Shown: one piece after another, positions 10,492 to 19,387 of the stretch
Layout: every line of letters starts with the position of its first letter
Numbering within the stretch: position 1 is the first letter of the stretch
NCBI GenBank assembly: GCA_030429665.1
Contig: JAUIEZ010000042.1
Location: 1-35,087 of the forward strand
Length of the DNA: 35,087 nt
Origin: Gammaproteobacteria bacterium
GTDB taxonomy: Bacteria > Pseudomonadota > Gammaproteobacteria > Arenicellales > CAJQKF01
Reading direction: 5' to 3'
Program-made: the position numbers and the translations under genes
Notes under the pieces: model-generated
What the model saw: only the letters and a program-made list of their open reading frames with translations
What the model was told of the DNA's origin: nothing
Databases searched by the model: none

Positions 10492-10499
10492 GAGAGAGC

Positions 10500-11111
10500 A
10501 TGTTTACGGGCATCGTTCAAAGTCTCGGCCGGGTTGTCGATATATCGCGGCAAGACGGGGATATTTCCCTGACCGTCAATGCGCCGGGTTTCGGCAATCG
10601 CGCCGCCGGCGATAGCGTGGCTGTCAACGGTGTTTGCCTGACGTTGGTGGACGACGGCGAGGACCTTCGGTTCGATGTTTCCGTGGAAACCGTGTCGCGC
10701 ACGCTGGTGGGAGAGTACGAACCCGGGCGCGTGGTAAACCTGGAAAGCGCGCTAACGCTCAATGCGCCGCTCGGCGGACATCTCGTGACGGGACACGTCG
10801 ATGGAACCGCCCGTATCGTTTCGACGTCGCGCAGCGCGCGCTCGACCGTATTCAGGTTTTCCGCGCAGAGAGAATTCGCACGTTTCATTGCGGAAAAAGG
10901 CTCGATCGCGTTGGACGGAATCAGCTTGACCGTGAATGACGTCCACGACAATCGTTATACTGTAGAGTTCGAGGTCAATATCGTGCCGCATACGTTGGCG
11001 CACACCAACCTGTCGGCGCTTTCGCAAGGCGACCGCGTACATCTCGAGGTCGACCCGGTCGCGCGCTACCTCGACCGACTGTGCCAACAGGGCCGCGCGC
11101 CCGCATCATGA
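10500..11111 (+). CDS. ribE: Riboflavin synthase alpha chain RibE
   Basis: Riboflavin synthase joins two lumazine molecules to make riboflavin and the pyrimidine precursor. The 203-residue protein starts with the diagnostic MFTGIVQSLG. It has two tandem lumazine-binding barrels (about 1-95 and 96-190), each with a VNGVCLTLV/LDGISLTVN-type segment and a GGHLVTGHVDG loop in the first repeat. Both domains look intact. It works directly after lumazine synthase (RibH), whose gene is not found in this operon. The ribosome site AGGAGAG lies just before the start. In some species this gene is called ribC. Confidence 0.95.
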   Translation: MFTGIVQSLGRVVDISRQDGDISLTVNAPGFGNRAAGDSVAVNGVCLTLVDDGEDLRFDVSVETVSRTLVGEYEPGRVVNLESALTLNAPLGGHLVTGHVDGTARIVSTSRSARSTVFRFSAQREFARFIAEKGSIALDGISLTVNDVHDNRYTVEFEVNIVPHTLAHTNLSALSQGDRVHLEVDPVARYLDRLCQQGRAPAS

Positions 11112-11121
11112 AAAACACACG

Positions 11122-12252
11122 ATGAAAGCTCAAGCCGCCGAACGCCCCCTGGTCAGTCCCATCGAAGAAGTCATGGAAGAGTTCCGGCAGGGACGAATGG
11201 TCATCCTGGTGGACGACGAGGATCGGGAGAACGAGGGCGACCTGGTTATCGCGGCCGAGGCGGTCACTGCGGAGCACATCAACTTCATGGCTTCCCACGG
11301 CCGCGGCCTGATCTGCCTGACGTTGACCGAGGAGCGCTGTCGCCAACTCGACTTGCCGCTGATGGTCAAGGACAACAACGCACGGTACTCAACGAATTTC
11401 ACCGTATCGATCGAGGCGGCAAAGGGTGTCACCACCGGCATCTCCGCCGCCGATCGGGCGGTGACGATCGCAGCGGCAGTCAAATCCGACGCAACGCCGG
11501 CCGACGTGGTCATGCCAGGCCACATCTTCCCCATCATGGCGCAGCCGGGTGGCGTATTGAATCGCGCGGGGCATACCGAGGCGAGTGTCGACCTGGCTCG
11601 TATTTGCGGCTTCGAACCCGCCAGCGTGATCTGCGAGATACTCAAGGCCGATGGCAGCATGGCCCGTCTCGCTGACCTGCTCGAGTACGGCGAGGCGCAC
11701 GGCATTCGCATTGGAACCATCGCCGACCTGATTCGATGGCGATTGACCCACGAACCGACGGTCGTCAGGGTTTCGTCGCACGATCTGGTGACCTCGCGCG
11801 GCCAATTTCGTGCCTACGTCTACGAGGACCGCATCGCGCGATCCACTCACCTCGCGCTGGCGATGGGAGACATTCTGCGCGACGAACCTGTTCTCGTGCG
11901 GGTCCACGTGCACAGCGGCGTCTTCGATACCATGATGGACACCGTCTCCGGTCGTGATAGTGACGCCGGGCGCGCATTGAAGGCGATACTCGAGAAAGGC
12001 TCTGGCGTGCTGGTGCTGCTCGACTATCCGACCACCGGCGACTACGTGAGCCGGCGAATTGCCGAATTGAAGAAAAGCGATTCGCAACCGGCCGATAACG
12101 ACGAGATCGGCGACCTGCGCATGATCGGCGCCGGCAGCCAGATTCTCAGTGATCTCGGCGTGGGTAAAGTGCGCGTTCTGGGCACGCCGAGACGTACGCA
12201 CGGCTTGTCCGGATTCGACCTGGAAGTGGTGGACTACATCCCCGACTACTGA
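11122..12252 (+). CDS. ribBX: RibBX: DHBP synthase fused to a zinc-less GTP cyclohydrolase II-like domain
   Basis: The N-terminal half (about 1-205) is 3,4-dihydroxy-2-butanone-4-phosphate synthase, which supplies the four-carbon unit of lumazine from ribulose 5-phosphate. Its acidic metal/substrate loop [11 protein letters not shown] is at 31-41, and the PGHIFPI...GHTEASVDL segment is intact. The C-terminal half (about 211-376) has the GTP cyclohydrolase II fold outline (REQ-type [10 protein letters not shown], ending [13 protein letters not shown]). It contains no cysteine at all, so the three-Cys zinc site of active RibA is missing. This matches the proteobacterial RibBX variant described as lacking cyclohydrolase activity. 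A separate ribA should therefore exist elsewhere. Annotation as a bifunctional RibBA would be misleading. Confidence 0.93.
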   Translation: MKAQAAERPLVSPIEEVMEEFRQGRMVILVDDEDRENEGDLVIAAEAVTAEHINFMASHGRGLICLTLTEERCRQLDLPLMVKDNNARYSTNFTVSIEAAKGVTTGISAADRAVTIAAAVKSDATPADVVMPGHIFPIMAQPGGVLNRAGHTEASVDLARICGFEPASVICEILKADGSMARLADLLEYGEAHGIRIGTIADLIRWRLTHEPTVVRVSSHDLVTSRGQFRAYVYEDRIARSTHLALAMGDILRDEPVLVRVHVHSGVFDTMMDTVSGRDSDAGRALKAILEKGSGVLVLLDYPTTGDYVSRRIAELKKSDSQPADNDEIGDLRMIGAGSQILSDLGVGKVRVLGTPRRTHGLSGFDLEVVDYIPDY

Positions 12253-12410
12253 AAACGTTGTCGGACGATCGCCCATTTCGAGCGCGCGCGGCGGTGGTAC
12301 AATGGCGCTCTGGCAAGTTCTAAATCGATGCTCGCCGCCGCTGTCGTGACACGGTCGTTGACGAGGTCCCTTAAGTTCTTTTTTCGCGGGGCGAGCCCGG
12401 AATCCGAAGT
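12253..12410 (+). other. Intergenic gap at the usual position of ribH
   Basis: In many gammaproteobacteria ribH (lumazine synthase) lies between ribBA/ribBX and nusB. Here the 158 bases hold no lumazine synthase frame in any direction. A promoter-like pair TTTCGA (12276-12281) and TACAAT (12298-12303), spacer 16, and a short T-run near 12377-12384 are visible. nusB-thiL-pgpA may therefore have their own promoter. Confidence 0.6.
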
Positions 12411-12824
12411 ATGGCTGATGGTAGTCGACATCTTGCACGCAAGACCGCGGTACAGGCACTCTACCAGTGGGACCTGACGGAACAGAATCCGCGGGAGATC
12501 GAAAAGCATTTCATCAACGATCACGACTTCAGCGGCGTCGACATGGCGTACTTTCGGCACCTGGTGAAGAACGTCCCGCTCTATCACCAGGAAATCGATA
12601 GCCGCCTGGCACCGCACGTCGATCGCGACATCGCCAGGGTCGATCCGGTCGAAAGGGCCATTCTTCGCATCGGCGCGTACGAACTCGAGTACGAGCCGAC
12701 CATTCCCGTTTCGGTCGTAATCGACGAGGCCGTGGAACTTAGCAAGATGTTCAGCGCCGAGCATGGTTTCAAGTTCGTTAACGGCGTGCTCGACAAGGTG
12801 GCTGCCGAATTGCGAGAGGCGTGA
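12411..12824 (+). CDS. nusB: Transcription antitermination factor NusB
   Basis: NusB forms a dimer with NusE (ribosomal protein S10) on boxA RNA and takes part in processive antitermination of rRNA operons, together with NusA, NusG and SuhB. The 137-residue protein is all helical and of standard length. It shows the N-terminal arginine-rich ARKTAVQALYQWDL and the C-terminal signatures VERAILRIGAYEL, PVSVVIDEAVELSKMF and KFVNGVLDKVA. The stop overlaps the thiL start by four bases (GTGA at 12821-12824). A separate promoter may lie at 12276-12303. Confidence 0.97.
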   Translation: MADGSRHLARKTAVQALYQWDLTEQNPREIEKHFINDHDFSGVDMAYFRHLVKNVPLYHQEIDSRLAPHVDRDIARVDPVERAILRIGAYELEYEPTIPVSVVIDEAVELSKMFSAEHGFKFVNGVLDKVAAELREA

Positions 12825-13789
12825 ACGAGTTCACGCTCATCGATCGTTACTTCCGTGCACTCGATACCGGTCGTAGCGACGTGCTGGTCGGCATTGGCGA
12901 CGATGCGGCAATTCTCGCGCCGACGACCGAGGCCATGGCCGTATGCACCGATACGCTGGTCGCCGACGTTCACTTTCTTCCCGACGACGATCCTTTCGAT
13001 ATCGGCTTCAAGTCCCTTGCCGTCAATCTCAGCGACCTCGCGGCCATGGGCGCAAACCCGCGCTGGGCCATGATCAACCTGGTGATGCCGGCGATCGACG
13101 AATCCTGGCTGGAAGGGTTTTGCCGCGGCTTCTCGGAACTCGCCGGACGCCATGGTGTGTCATTGATCGGCGGTGACACGACGCGCGGGCCGTTGTCGAT
13201 CAGCGTGCAGGCTGGCGGCACATTGAATCCCGAGAGGTCGCTCAGACGGGACGCGGCGCGGGTCGGCCAGGCTGTATACCTCGGCGGTCCAGTCGGCGAT
13301 GGCTACCTGGGATTGCAGGTTGCAAGGGATGCCTACCGGCCCGATGACGAAGATCGTGACTACCTGCTGGGGCGCATGCGACGCCCCGAGCCGGCAGTCG
13401 GGCAGGGGGCGGCACTGTCCGGCATCGCGCGCGCAGCCATCGACGTATCGGATGGTCTGCTGGCGGACCTCGGTCACGTACTGGACGCCAGCGGCGGGCT
13501 CGGGGCCGTCATCACGCTGGATTCGCGGATGTTTTCGCCGGCAGCGCAACGCTACCTGGACACCGGGGGCGGCGCGTCGGATTTGATCACCGGGGGTGAC
13601 GATTATGTCTTGTGCTTCACCGTGGAGCCCGGTGACCGCGCCGCCCTGGAGGACGCCTGCCGCCGCGGCGACTTCGAAGCGGTACACATCGGCGTCGTGA
13701 CATCCGGCGATGGCATCGAGGTGCGGGACCGCTTCGGCAATTCGATCACCACCGTAAGCGCCGGATACCGGCATTTCGACAATGCGTAG
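12821..13789 (+). CDS. thiL: Thiamine-monophosphate kinase ThiL
   Basis: ThiL phosphorylates thiamine monophosphate to thiamine diphosphate, the active cofactor, using ATP. From the GTG at 12821 the 322 residues align along the whole family: FTLIDRYF at the start, the metal loop GIGDDAAIL, TDTLVADVHF, NLSDLAAMGA, GGDTTRGPLS, then IDVSDGLLADLGH and GGDDYVLCFTV. All metal- and nucleotide-binding aspartate clusters are present. The four-base overlap with nusB indicates translational coupling, and pgpA follows after 21 bases. Confidence 0.97.
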   Translation: MNEFTLIDRYFRALDTGRSDVLVGIGDDAAILAPTTEAMAVCTDTLVADVHFLPDDDPFDIGFKSLAVNLSDLAAMGANPRWAMINLVMPAIDESWLEGFCRGFSELAGRHGVSLIGGDTTRGPLSISVQAGGTLNPERSLRRDAARVGQAVYLGGPVGDGYLGLQVARDAYRPDDEDRDYLLGRMRRPEPAVGQGAALSGIARAAIDVSDGLLADLGHVLDASGGLGAVITLDSRMFSPAAQRYLDTGGGASDLITGGDDYVLCFTVEPGDRAALEDACRRGDFEAVHIGVVTSGDGIEVRDRFGNSITTVSAGYRHFDNA

Positions 13790-13810
13790 TTCATCGCGCC
13801 GGGCAGGCCC

Positions 13811-14275
13811 GTGTTGACGCCCGATACGCCCGCGAAGTGGATCGCCCTGTTCTTCGGCGCGGGGAGCGTGCCGGTCGCTCCCGGCACTTTCGGCACCCTG
13901 GCGGCCATACCGGTCTACCTGCTGCTCGCCCGCCTGGGTCCGGTTGCCTATGTCATCGGGACCTTCGCGATTATCGCGGTCGGTGCGTGGGCAAGCGGCG
14001 AAGCGGCCCGAGAGTTGGGGGTTCACGACCACTCGGCCATCGTGATCGACGAGGTGGCCGGCTACCTCGTGACGATGGCGTTTCTTCCCGTGTCGTGGGT
14101 GTCGGTGATCGCCGGCTTCGTCCTGTTCCGGATCTTCGACATCGTCAAGCCCTGGCCGATCGGGTGGCTCGACGGGCACGTTACCGGGGGCGCCGGAATC
14201 ATGGCCGACGATCTCGCGGCCGGCGCATTCGCCAATGCCGTGACGTGGTTGATACTAGCCTTGCTCCCGGTATAG
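13811..14275 (+). CDS. pgpA: Phosphatidylglycerophosphatase A
   Basis: PgpA dephosphorylates phosphatidylglycerol phosphate to phosphatidylglycerol at the inner membrane. The 154-residue protein has the family's N-terminal GAGSVPVAPGTFGTL, the acidic motif HDHSAIVIDEVAGYL (about 75-89) and the FRIFDIVKPWPIGWLD segment, with four predicted membrane helices. The start is GTG 13811 (a TTG follows directly), with a GGGCAGG-like ribosome site. Length and motifs fit the family. The final 21 bases overlap the convergent lytic transglycosylase gene on the other strand. Confidence 0.94.
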   Translation: MLTPDTPAKWIALFFGAGSVPVAPGTFGTLAAIPVYLLLARLGPVAYVIGTFAIIAVGAWASGEAARELGVHDHSAIVIDEVAGYLVTMAFLPVSWVSVIAGFVLFRIFDIVKPWPIGWLDGHVTGGAGIMADDLAAGAFANAVTWLILALLPV

Positions 14276-14938
14276 ATCGTGCAGGCGAAGCACCTTGCGC
14301 ACGTAGTCCCGCGTTTCCGAATAGGGAGGAATGCCGCCGTAACGGCTGACCGCTTCCGCGCCCGCATTGTACGCAGCGAGCGCGAGCGAAGTGTCTCGAT
14401 AGCGTTCGAGAAGATCGCGCAGGTGGGTGGCGCCGGCGAGAAGGTTTTGCCACGGATCGCGGCGATCGGTCACGCCGTAGGCGTCGGCGGTGGCGGCCAT
14501 GAGCTGCATAAGGCCGACTGCGCCCTTGTGGGATACGGCGCTCGGGTCGAACGCCGATTCGGCGTGAATCACGGCCTTGATCAGGGCGGCATCGATGCCC
14601 GACATCCCGGCGACCCGGTCGATCATTGCGTCGTAGTCCGATTGCAGAGCGCGCAGCCGACCCGGCGAATCGTCACCATACGGGCGGCCGCCGTCGTCGA
14701 CACCATATCGGCGAAACAGCGTATAGCCCGGGATCGATCGTGGATGATCGGTAATCAACGCTGCACCACGTGCGTCCTTGTAGACATAGACCGTCGCAGC
14801 CTGTACCGTATCGGCGCCGGCAGGCGCCAGCAACCAGGTCGCCGCCGCAAGGATGGACCGCCTGACGGCCGAACGGCGAATCGTCGAGACGAAAACCTGC
14901 AGTAGCCTACCAACGTTGAAATTCCCTTCATACATCAT
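14255..14938 (-). CDS. Periplasmic lytic transglycosylase, Slt domain with N-terminal DUF4124-like segment
   Basis: The Slt-type domain (about residues 103-225) contains the catalytic glutamate E127 in HAESAFDPSAVS, then KGAVGLMQLM and LALAAYNAGAEAV, the standard goose-lysozyme-like motifs. Such enzymes cleave the MurNAc-GlcNAc bond of peptidoglycan with formation of anhydro-MurNAc. An arginine-rich then hydrophobic stretch (about 20-48, ending QAAT) looks like a signal sequence, and residues 49-70 (VYVYKDARGAALITDHP) resemble the DUF4124 module often found in periplasmic proteins of this group. The precise start is uncertain because the signal is preceded by about 18 residues; a GTG-type start near residue 17 is possible. 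It overlaps the pgpA 3' end by 21 bases. Confidence 0.85.
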   Translation of the reverse strand: MMYEGNFNVGRLLQVFVSTIRRSAVRRSILAAATWLLAPAGADTVQAATVYVYKDARGAALITDHPRSIPGYTLFRRYGVDDGGRPYGDDSPGRLRALQSDYDAMIDRVAGMSGIDAALIKAVIHAESAFDPSAVSHKGAVGLMQLMAATADAYGVTDRRDPWQNLLAGATHLRDLLERYRDTSLALAAYNAGAEAVSRYGGIPPYSETRDYVRKVLRLHDLYREQG

Positions 14939-15003
14939 TTCAATCCTGTCATTCCATGAGCAACGCGATCACGACGGCGCTCGTGGTCGTCCGGGCCTGC
15001 ACC

Positions 15004-15489
15004 GTGCCATCGTTTGACGTCGTTTGCGAAGTCGACCTCAACGAGGTGCGCAATGCGGTGGACCAGGCTAACCGCGAAATCGGGACACGCTTTGATTTCA
15101 AGGGCAGCGACTCGCGCGTGGAGCTGGCCGGTCATGTCATCACGTTACACGCCGAAGACGATTTCAAGGCCGGCCAGATTCTGGAAATTTTGAACAACAA
15201 GATGGTCAAGCGCAAGGTCGACCTGGGTTTCCTCGAGGTCGAGGACCCGAAACCCGCCGCGGGCGACCGCGTTACCCAGGTCGTCCGACTGTTCGACGGT
15301 ATTGACCAGGACTTGGCCAGGCGATTGATCAAGGTCGTCAAGACATCGAAGATGAAGGTACAAACGGCCATCCAGGGCGAGAAGCTTCGAGTCAGCGGAA
15401 AGAAGCGGGACGACCTGCAGGAAACCATCTCGCTGTTGAAATCGGCAGGTGCTGATCGACCGCTTCAGTTCGTGAATTTTCGGGATTGA
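15004..15489 (+). CDS. yajQ: YajQ-family nucleotide-binding protein
   Basis: YajQ proteins bind nucleotides or RNA, and in Xanthomonas a relative acts as a cyclic di-GMP effector; the role here is not known. From the GTG at 15004 the protein is 161 residues, the family length, and begins VPSFDVVCEVDLNEVRNAVDQA, matching the family's N-terminus. The two-fold ferredoxin-like layout continues with TRFDFKGSD, MKVQTAIQGEKLRVSGKKRDDLQ and the conserved ending FVNFRD. An in-frame ATG at 14956 would add 16 residues with no family counterpart; neither start has a clear ribosome site. The gene is followed by dsbC on the same strand. Confidence 0.9.
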   Translation: MPSFDVVCEVDLNEVRNAVDQANREIGTRFDFKGSDSRVELAGHVITLHAEDDFKAGQILEILNNKMVKRKVDLGFLEVEDPKPAAGDRVTQVVRLFDGIDQDLARRLIKVVKTSKMKVQTAIQGEKLRVSGKKRDDLQETISLLKSAGADRPLQFVNFRD

Positions 15490-15554
15490 AAGTTGTCCTA
15501 TCCATGGTGTCCGTTGCACGAAATGAACGCATTATTTTCAAAACGAGGATCGTA

Positions 15555-16268
15555 ATGAAACAACTGCTGTTTGCGGCCGCGGCCGCGTTGATCGCCGTTC
15601 CCTCGGCAGCCCAGGAGGCGAGCGAGCATTTTCGCACCCAGCTTACCGAGTTGCTCGGTGAGCGCATGCCCATCGAGACCATCGCGAACACGCCGCTTCC
15701 CGGCGTTTTCGAGGTCACCGCGGGCGGGCGCGTCCTGTACGCGAGCGTTCAGGACGAACTCGTGCTGGTGGGCAGCCTCTACGACGTAGAGCGCGGCGTC
15801 AACGTGGGCGACGAGAAGCAGAACCAGTTGGCGAGCCGGATGGCCGAGGAAAAACTCGCGCCCTTGTCGACGGACCAGATGGTGGTTTTCAAGGGCGAGC
15901 AGAGCAAGCGGCACATTACGGTGTTTACCGACGTCGAGTGCGGCTATTGCCGAAAGCTGCACCGGGAAGTTCCCGAACTGACCGAGGCCGGCGTGGAGAT
16001 TCGCTATATGCTGTTCCCCGTCATCAGCGAACGCAGCTACCCCAATGCCGTGTCGGTGTGGTGCGCGGATGATCAACAGTCCACGTTAACGAAGGCGAAG
16101 CAGGGCAGGCCCATCGAACCGCGCACGTGTGAGAACCCGGTGGACGAGCACATGAAGATCGGTCGCGAGCTCGGCGTTCGCGGTACCCCGTTCCTGGTCC
16201 TGGATGACTATACGGTGATTCCCGGCTACGTACCCGCCAAGGAGTTGTTGGCCAAGCTCGGCCTGTAG
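15555..16268 (+). CDS. dsbC: Thiol:disulfide interchange protein DsbC
   Basis: DsbC is the periplasmic disulphide isomerase kept reduced by DsbD; it corrects wrongly paired cysteines and acts as a chaperone. From ATG 15555, preceded by a GAGG site, the protein is 237 residues with a signal peptide (MKQLLFAAAAALIAVPSAAQ). A dimerisation domain (about 22-85) and a linker helix are followed by a thioredoxin-fold domain with active site C129-G-Y-C132 and cis-proline in RGTPFLV. A second cysteine pair (VWCADD and RTCENP) matches the structural disulphide of DsbC. An upstream in-frame start near 15486 would place the signal peptide internally and is rejected. Confidence 0.94.
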   Translation: MKQLLFAAAAALIAVPSAAQEASEHFRTQLTELLGERMPIETIANTPLPGVFEVTAGGRVLYASVQDELVLVGSLYDVERGVNVGDEKQNQLASRMAEEKLAPLSTDQMVVFKGEQSKRHITVFTDVECGYCRKLHREVPELTEAGVEIRYMLFPVISERSYPNAVSVWCADDQQSTLTKAKQGRPIEPRTCENPVDEHMKIGRELGVRGTPFLVLDDYTVIPGYVPAKELLAKLGL

Positions 16269-16290
16269 GAGCGGCACCGGTCCGGCATGA

Positions 16291-16321
16291 GCGGCGGCTC
16301 GCGTCGAATGCTTGCCGCCGC
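16291..16321. terminator. GC-rich hairpin between convergent dsbC and fdxA
   Basis: GCGGCGGC (16291-16298) and GCCGCCGC (16314-16321) are exact reverse complements with a 15-base loop, in the 61-base gap between two converging genes. No T-run follows on either side, so a canonical intrinsic terminator is not shown; position is the main argument. Confidence 0.4.
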
Positions 16322-16329
16322 CCGGCTTG

Positions 16330-16653
16330 TCAGCGCTCCAGGTAGGCGCGCTTGTCCTTGACGTCCTTCCAGTCGTCGGCGTCCTCGGGCGCCGGCTTCA
16401 TCTCGGTAATCACCGGCCACTGCTGGGCCAGTTCCTCGTTTAACGCCATGTATTCCTGCTGGTCGTCCGGGAGGTCGTCCTCGGCGTAAATAGCCTCAAC
16501 GGGGCACTCCGGCTCGCATAGGCTGCAATCAATGCATTCCTCGGGATCTATCACCAGGAAATTGGGCCCCTCGTGGAAACAGTCGACCGGGCACACTTCC
16601 ACACAGTCCGTGTACTTGCATTTGATACAGGCTTCGCCGACCACGTAGGTCAT
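16330..16653 (-). CDS. fdxA: Seven-iron ferredoxin FdxA (3Fe-4S and 4Fe-4S)
   Basis: This 107-residue ferredoxin has the complete Azotobacter ferredoxin I-type cysteine layout: C9, C12, C17, C21, C25 and C40, C43, C46, C50. One cluster is 3Fe-4S and the other 4Fe-4S. The C-terminal extension after residue 55 is acidic ([11 protein letters not shown]...EDADDW), as usual for FdxA. It is a low-potential electron carrier; in related bacteria it is linked to oxidative stress or heme metabolism, but its partner here is unknown. A GGAG ribosome site precedes the start, and a promoter lies at 16686-16714. The mutS-fdxA order is shared with pseudomonads. Confidence 0.95.
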   Translation of the reverse strand: MTYVVGEACIKCKYTDCVEVCPVDCFHEGPNFLVIDPEECIDCSLCEPECPVEAIYAEDDLPDDQQEYMALNEELAQQWPVITEMKPAPEDADDWKDVKDKRAYLER

Positions 16654-16685
16654 TACGCTTGCTCCGGAGTTTTTCGGGAGGCGCT

Positions 16686-16714
16686 ATTCTAGTGAATTGA
16701 TATTGCCCGGTAAA
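16686..16714 (-). promoter_or_regulatory. Sigma70-type promoter of fdxA
   Basis: On the minus strand TTTACC (16714-16709) and TAGAAT (16691-16686) are 17 bases apart, about 35 bases before the fdxA start. The -10 matches 5 of 6 positions. The -35 is overlapped by the dyad at 16702-16730, which could be an operator. Confidence 0.65.
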
Positions 16715-16730
16715 CGTCAATCCGGGCAAT
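16702..16730. repeat. 9-bp inverted repeat overlapping the fdxA -35
   Basis: ATTGCCCGG (16702-16710) pairs exactly with CCGGGCAAT (16722-16730) across an 11-base loop. It lies between mutS and fdxA and covers the fdxA -35 element, so either a regulator site or part of the mutS transcript end is possible. Confidence 0.55.
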
Positions 16731-16737
16731 GAAATCG

Positions 16738-16764
16738 GCGCCGCGTGACAAAGCGCCGCGGCGC
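16738..16764 (-). terminator. Hairpin overlapping the mutS stop codon
   Basis: GCGCCGCG (16738-16745) and CGCGGCGC (16757-16764) are exact reverse complements with an 11-base loop. On the mutS strand the hairpin begins in the stop codon and is followed by a short T-containing stretch (CGATTTCATTG). This is a plausible but imperfect intrinsic terminator. Confidence 0.45.
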
Positions 16765-19358
16765 TACGAGGAAGACCCCCGGCGATCCGTCGCCAGGTGC
16801 TTGAGTTCGAAGAGCAACTCGAGCGCCCGGCGCGGTGAAACATCGTCCGGATCGATATCGCCGAGGCGCTCCCTCAGCGCGTCGGTCGCGGCAGGCCCCG
16901 GCACGGCATGCGAAAACAGGCTGAGCTGATCGCCCGCGGCGCGCGATTCGCGTCTCGATTCGCTCCATTCGAGTTCGGCAAGTTTCTCGCGCGCGGTGTC
17001 GATCACGCCCGCCGGCATACCGGCCAGCCGCGCCACCTGGATGCCGTAGCTCTGGCTGGCGGGCCCGGGCATGACGGCGTAGAGGAAAACGATGTCGTCG
17101 TCGTGCTCCACGGCGTCCATGTGCACGTTGCGCGCGCCCTCCATCTCGTCCGCGAGTTGGGTTAGCTCGAAATAATGAGTGGAGAACAGCGTGAAGGCGC
17201 GTACTCGGCGCGCCAGATCCATGGCGCAGGCCCACGCCAGCGACAGGCCGTCGAACGTACTGGTTCCGCGGCCGATCTCGTCCACCAGCACCAGGGACCG
17301 GTTGGTGGCGTTACGCAGGATGTAAGCCATTTCGGTCATTTCCACCATGAACGTGGAACGACCGCTGGCGAGGTCGTCGGACGCGCCGATCCGGGTGAAT
17401 ACCTGATCGACCGGGCCGATCAACGCCTCGTCGGCGGGAACGAAGCTGCCGGTGTGGGCAAGCAGGACGATCAGCGCCGCCTGTCGCATGTAGGTGCTCT
17501 TGCCGCCCATGTTGGGGCCGGTCACCACCAGCATGCGGCACTGCGAATCCAGCTCGAGATCGTTGGCGATGAACGGCTCGGTCACGGTCGCCGAGACCAC
17601 CGGATGGCGTCCGCCCCGGATACGGATGACGGAAGCGTCGGTAAATTCCGGCGGGCACAGGTCGAACGCGTCGGCAACCCGGGCAAAGCCGGCGAGCACG
17701 TCGATTTCGGCAAGCGCGCGAGCGGTGCGGGACAGGCTATCGAGATGCGGCGCCAGTTCGTCGAATAACTGCTCGTAGAGAGATTTTTCGCGCGCCAGCG
17801 CCTTTTCATTGGCGCTCAGTATTCGATCTTCGAACTCCTTGAGCTCCGGCGTAATGAAACGCTCGGCGTTTTTCAGGGTCTGACGGCGACGGTAGTGTGC
17901 CGGCACCGTTTCCGACTGGCTGCGCGGCAGTTCGATGTAGTAACCGTGCACGCGGTTGAAATGTACCTTGAGGTTCTTCAACCCGGTCCGGTCGCGCTCC
18001 TCGACTTCCAGTCGCACGAGGTATTCGCCCGCGTTGCGCTGCAGTCCCCGAAGTTCGTCCAGGGTCTCGTCATAGCCGTCGCGGATCACGCCGCCGTCGC
18101 GAATGGTCGTCGGCGGTTCGTCGACGATGGCACGTTCGAGCAATTCGGCAATCGGCTCGAAAGTGTCGACACGGGACTCCAGGCGACGAAGTCGTTCGGC
18201 ATCGATGCCGGTCACGATGTCCAGAACGGCGGGAATCGCCCGTAGCGCCTCGGATAGCCGGGTCAGGTCACGCGGCCTCGCCGAGCGCAGCGCGATGCGC
18301 GAGATGATTCGCTCCATGTCTCCGACGCGCTTCAGCGCGTCGCCGAGATCGACGGCACCGTTCGAACGGAGAATGCCGCCGACGGCGCCGTTTCGACTGC
18401 GCAGTTCGTCGTGGTCCCGCACCGGGCCGCGAAACCAGCGGCGCAGCATCCGCGCGCCCATGCCGGTACGGCAATGGTCGTACAAGGTCACCAGCGCGGT
18501 ACCCTGCGCCTCGTTGAGGCTTCGATCGATTTCCAGGTTCCGACGCGTAACCGCGTCGATACGCAGCAGGTGGTCGCCCCTGGCGATCTGCACTTCGGTG
18601 ACGTGCGTCGGCTTGCGCCCATGGATATCCGTGACATAGCGAAGCACCGCGCCGGCAGCGGCGGTGGCGACCGGCGCCTCGTCGCAACCGAATGCGGTGA
18701 GACTGGCGGTGGCGAATGCCTGGCGCAACACCTCGCGACAACGCTCGGCGCCGAATTGCCAGGCGGGCAACATCACGGCGTGCGCCGTTGCCACCCATGC
18801 CGGAATATCTTCGTCGAAGTCCTGAGGGACGACGATCTCGGCCGGTTGCAGCCGCTCGAGCTCGGCGCGCAACGCCTGGCGGTCGTCGAACTCGGCGGCG
18901 GTAAACCGTCCGCTGGATACCTCGAGCACCGCCATGCCCCAGGTCGACTCCGAGACGCATACCGCGCACACCAGGTTCTCCTCGCTTTCTTCCAGCAACG
19001 ATTCCTCGGTGAGCGTGCCTGGCGTGACGACCCGGACCACCTTTCTCTCCACGGGTCCCTTGGACGTGGCCGGGTCGCCGATCTGCTCGCAGATCGCCAC
19101 CGGTTCGCGCAGTTTCACCAGCTTGGCAAGATACTGGTCGACGCTGTGTACCGGAACCCCCGCCATGGGTACGGGCGCGCCGTCGGACTTGCCCCGGCTG
19201 GTGAGCGTAATGTCGAGCAGTTCCGCGGCACGCGCCGCGTCGTCATAGAACAGCTCGTAGAAATCGCCCATCCGGTAAAAGAGCAGGATTCCGGGATATT
19301 CCGCCTTGATGTCCAGGTACTGGCGCATCATCGGCGTATGACCGGAGCTAGGCGACAT
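16764..19358 (-). CDS. mutS: DNA mismatch repair protein MutS
   Basis: MutS recognises base mismatches and small loops and recruits MutL. From the ATG at 19358 the protein has 864 residues. The mismatch-binding domain starts [15 protein letters not shown] and includes the Phe-X-Glu motif in [11 protein letters not shown]. The ATPase domain has the Walker [10 protein letters not shown] starting at G614, followed by YMRQ, the Walker B-type [22 protein letters not shown], and FSTHYFELT. The C-terminal [20 protein letters not shown] helix pair is the tetramerisation motif. An open frame continues upstream into suhB, but family alignment sets the start at 19358 (19331 is a less likely alternative). 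suhB lies 29 bases upstream on the same strand. Confidence 0.97.
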   Translation of the reverse strand: MSPSSGHTPMMRQYLDIKAEYPGILLFYRMGDFYELFYDDAARAAELLDITLTSRGKSDGAPVPMAGVPVHSVDQYLAKLVKLREPVAICEQIGDPATSKGPVERKVVRVVTPGTLTEESLLEESEENLVCAVCVSESTWGMAVLEVSSGRFTAAEFDDRQALRAELERLQPAEIVVPQDFDEDIPAWVATAHAVMLPAWQFGAERCREVLRQAFATASLTAFGCDEAPVATAAAGAVLRYVTDIHGRKPTHVTEVQIARGDHLLRIDAVTRRNLEIDRSLNEAQGTALVTLYDHCRTGMGARMLRRWFRGPVRDHDELRSRNGAVGGILRSNGAVDLGDALKRVGDMERIISRIALRSARPRDLTRLSEALRAIPAVLDIVTGIDAERLRRLESRVDTFEPIAELLERAIVDEPPTTIRDGGVIRDGYDETLDELRGLQRNAGEYLVRLEVEERDRTGLKNLKVHFNRVHGYYIELPRSQSETVPAHYRRRQTLKNAERFITPELKEFEDRILSANEKALAREKSLYEQLFDELAPHLDSLSRTARALAEIDVLAGFARVADAFDLCPPEFTDASVIRIRGGRHPVVSATVTEPFIANDLELDSQCRMLVVTGPNMGGKSTYMRQAALIVLLAHTGSFVPADEALIGPVDQVFTRIGASDDLASGRSTFMVEMTEMAYILRNATNRSLVLVDEIGRGTSTFDGLSLAWACAMDLARRVRAFTLFSTHYFELTQLADEMEGARNVHMDAVEHDDDIVFLYAVMPGPASQSYGIQVARLAGMPAGVIDTAREKLAELEWSESRRESRAAGDQLSLFSHAVPGPAATDALRERLGDIDPDDVSPRRALELLFELKHLATDRRGSSS

Positions 19359-19387
19359 CGGTCCTCGCGTGAAACGTGCTCGTCGTA

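Noticed and set aside
14956..15003. ATG start adding 16 residues to YajQ
   Set aside because: The family starts at MPSFD, matching GTG 15004; the extension has no counterpart, though neither start has a good ribosome site.
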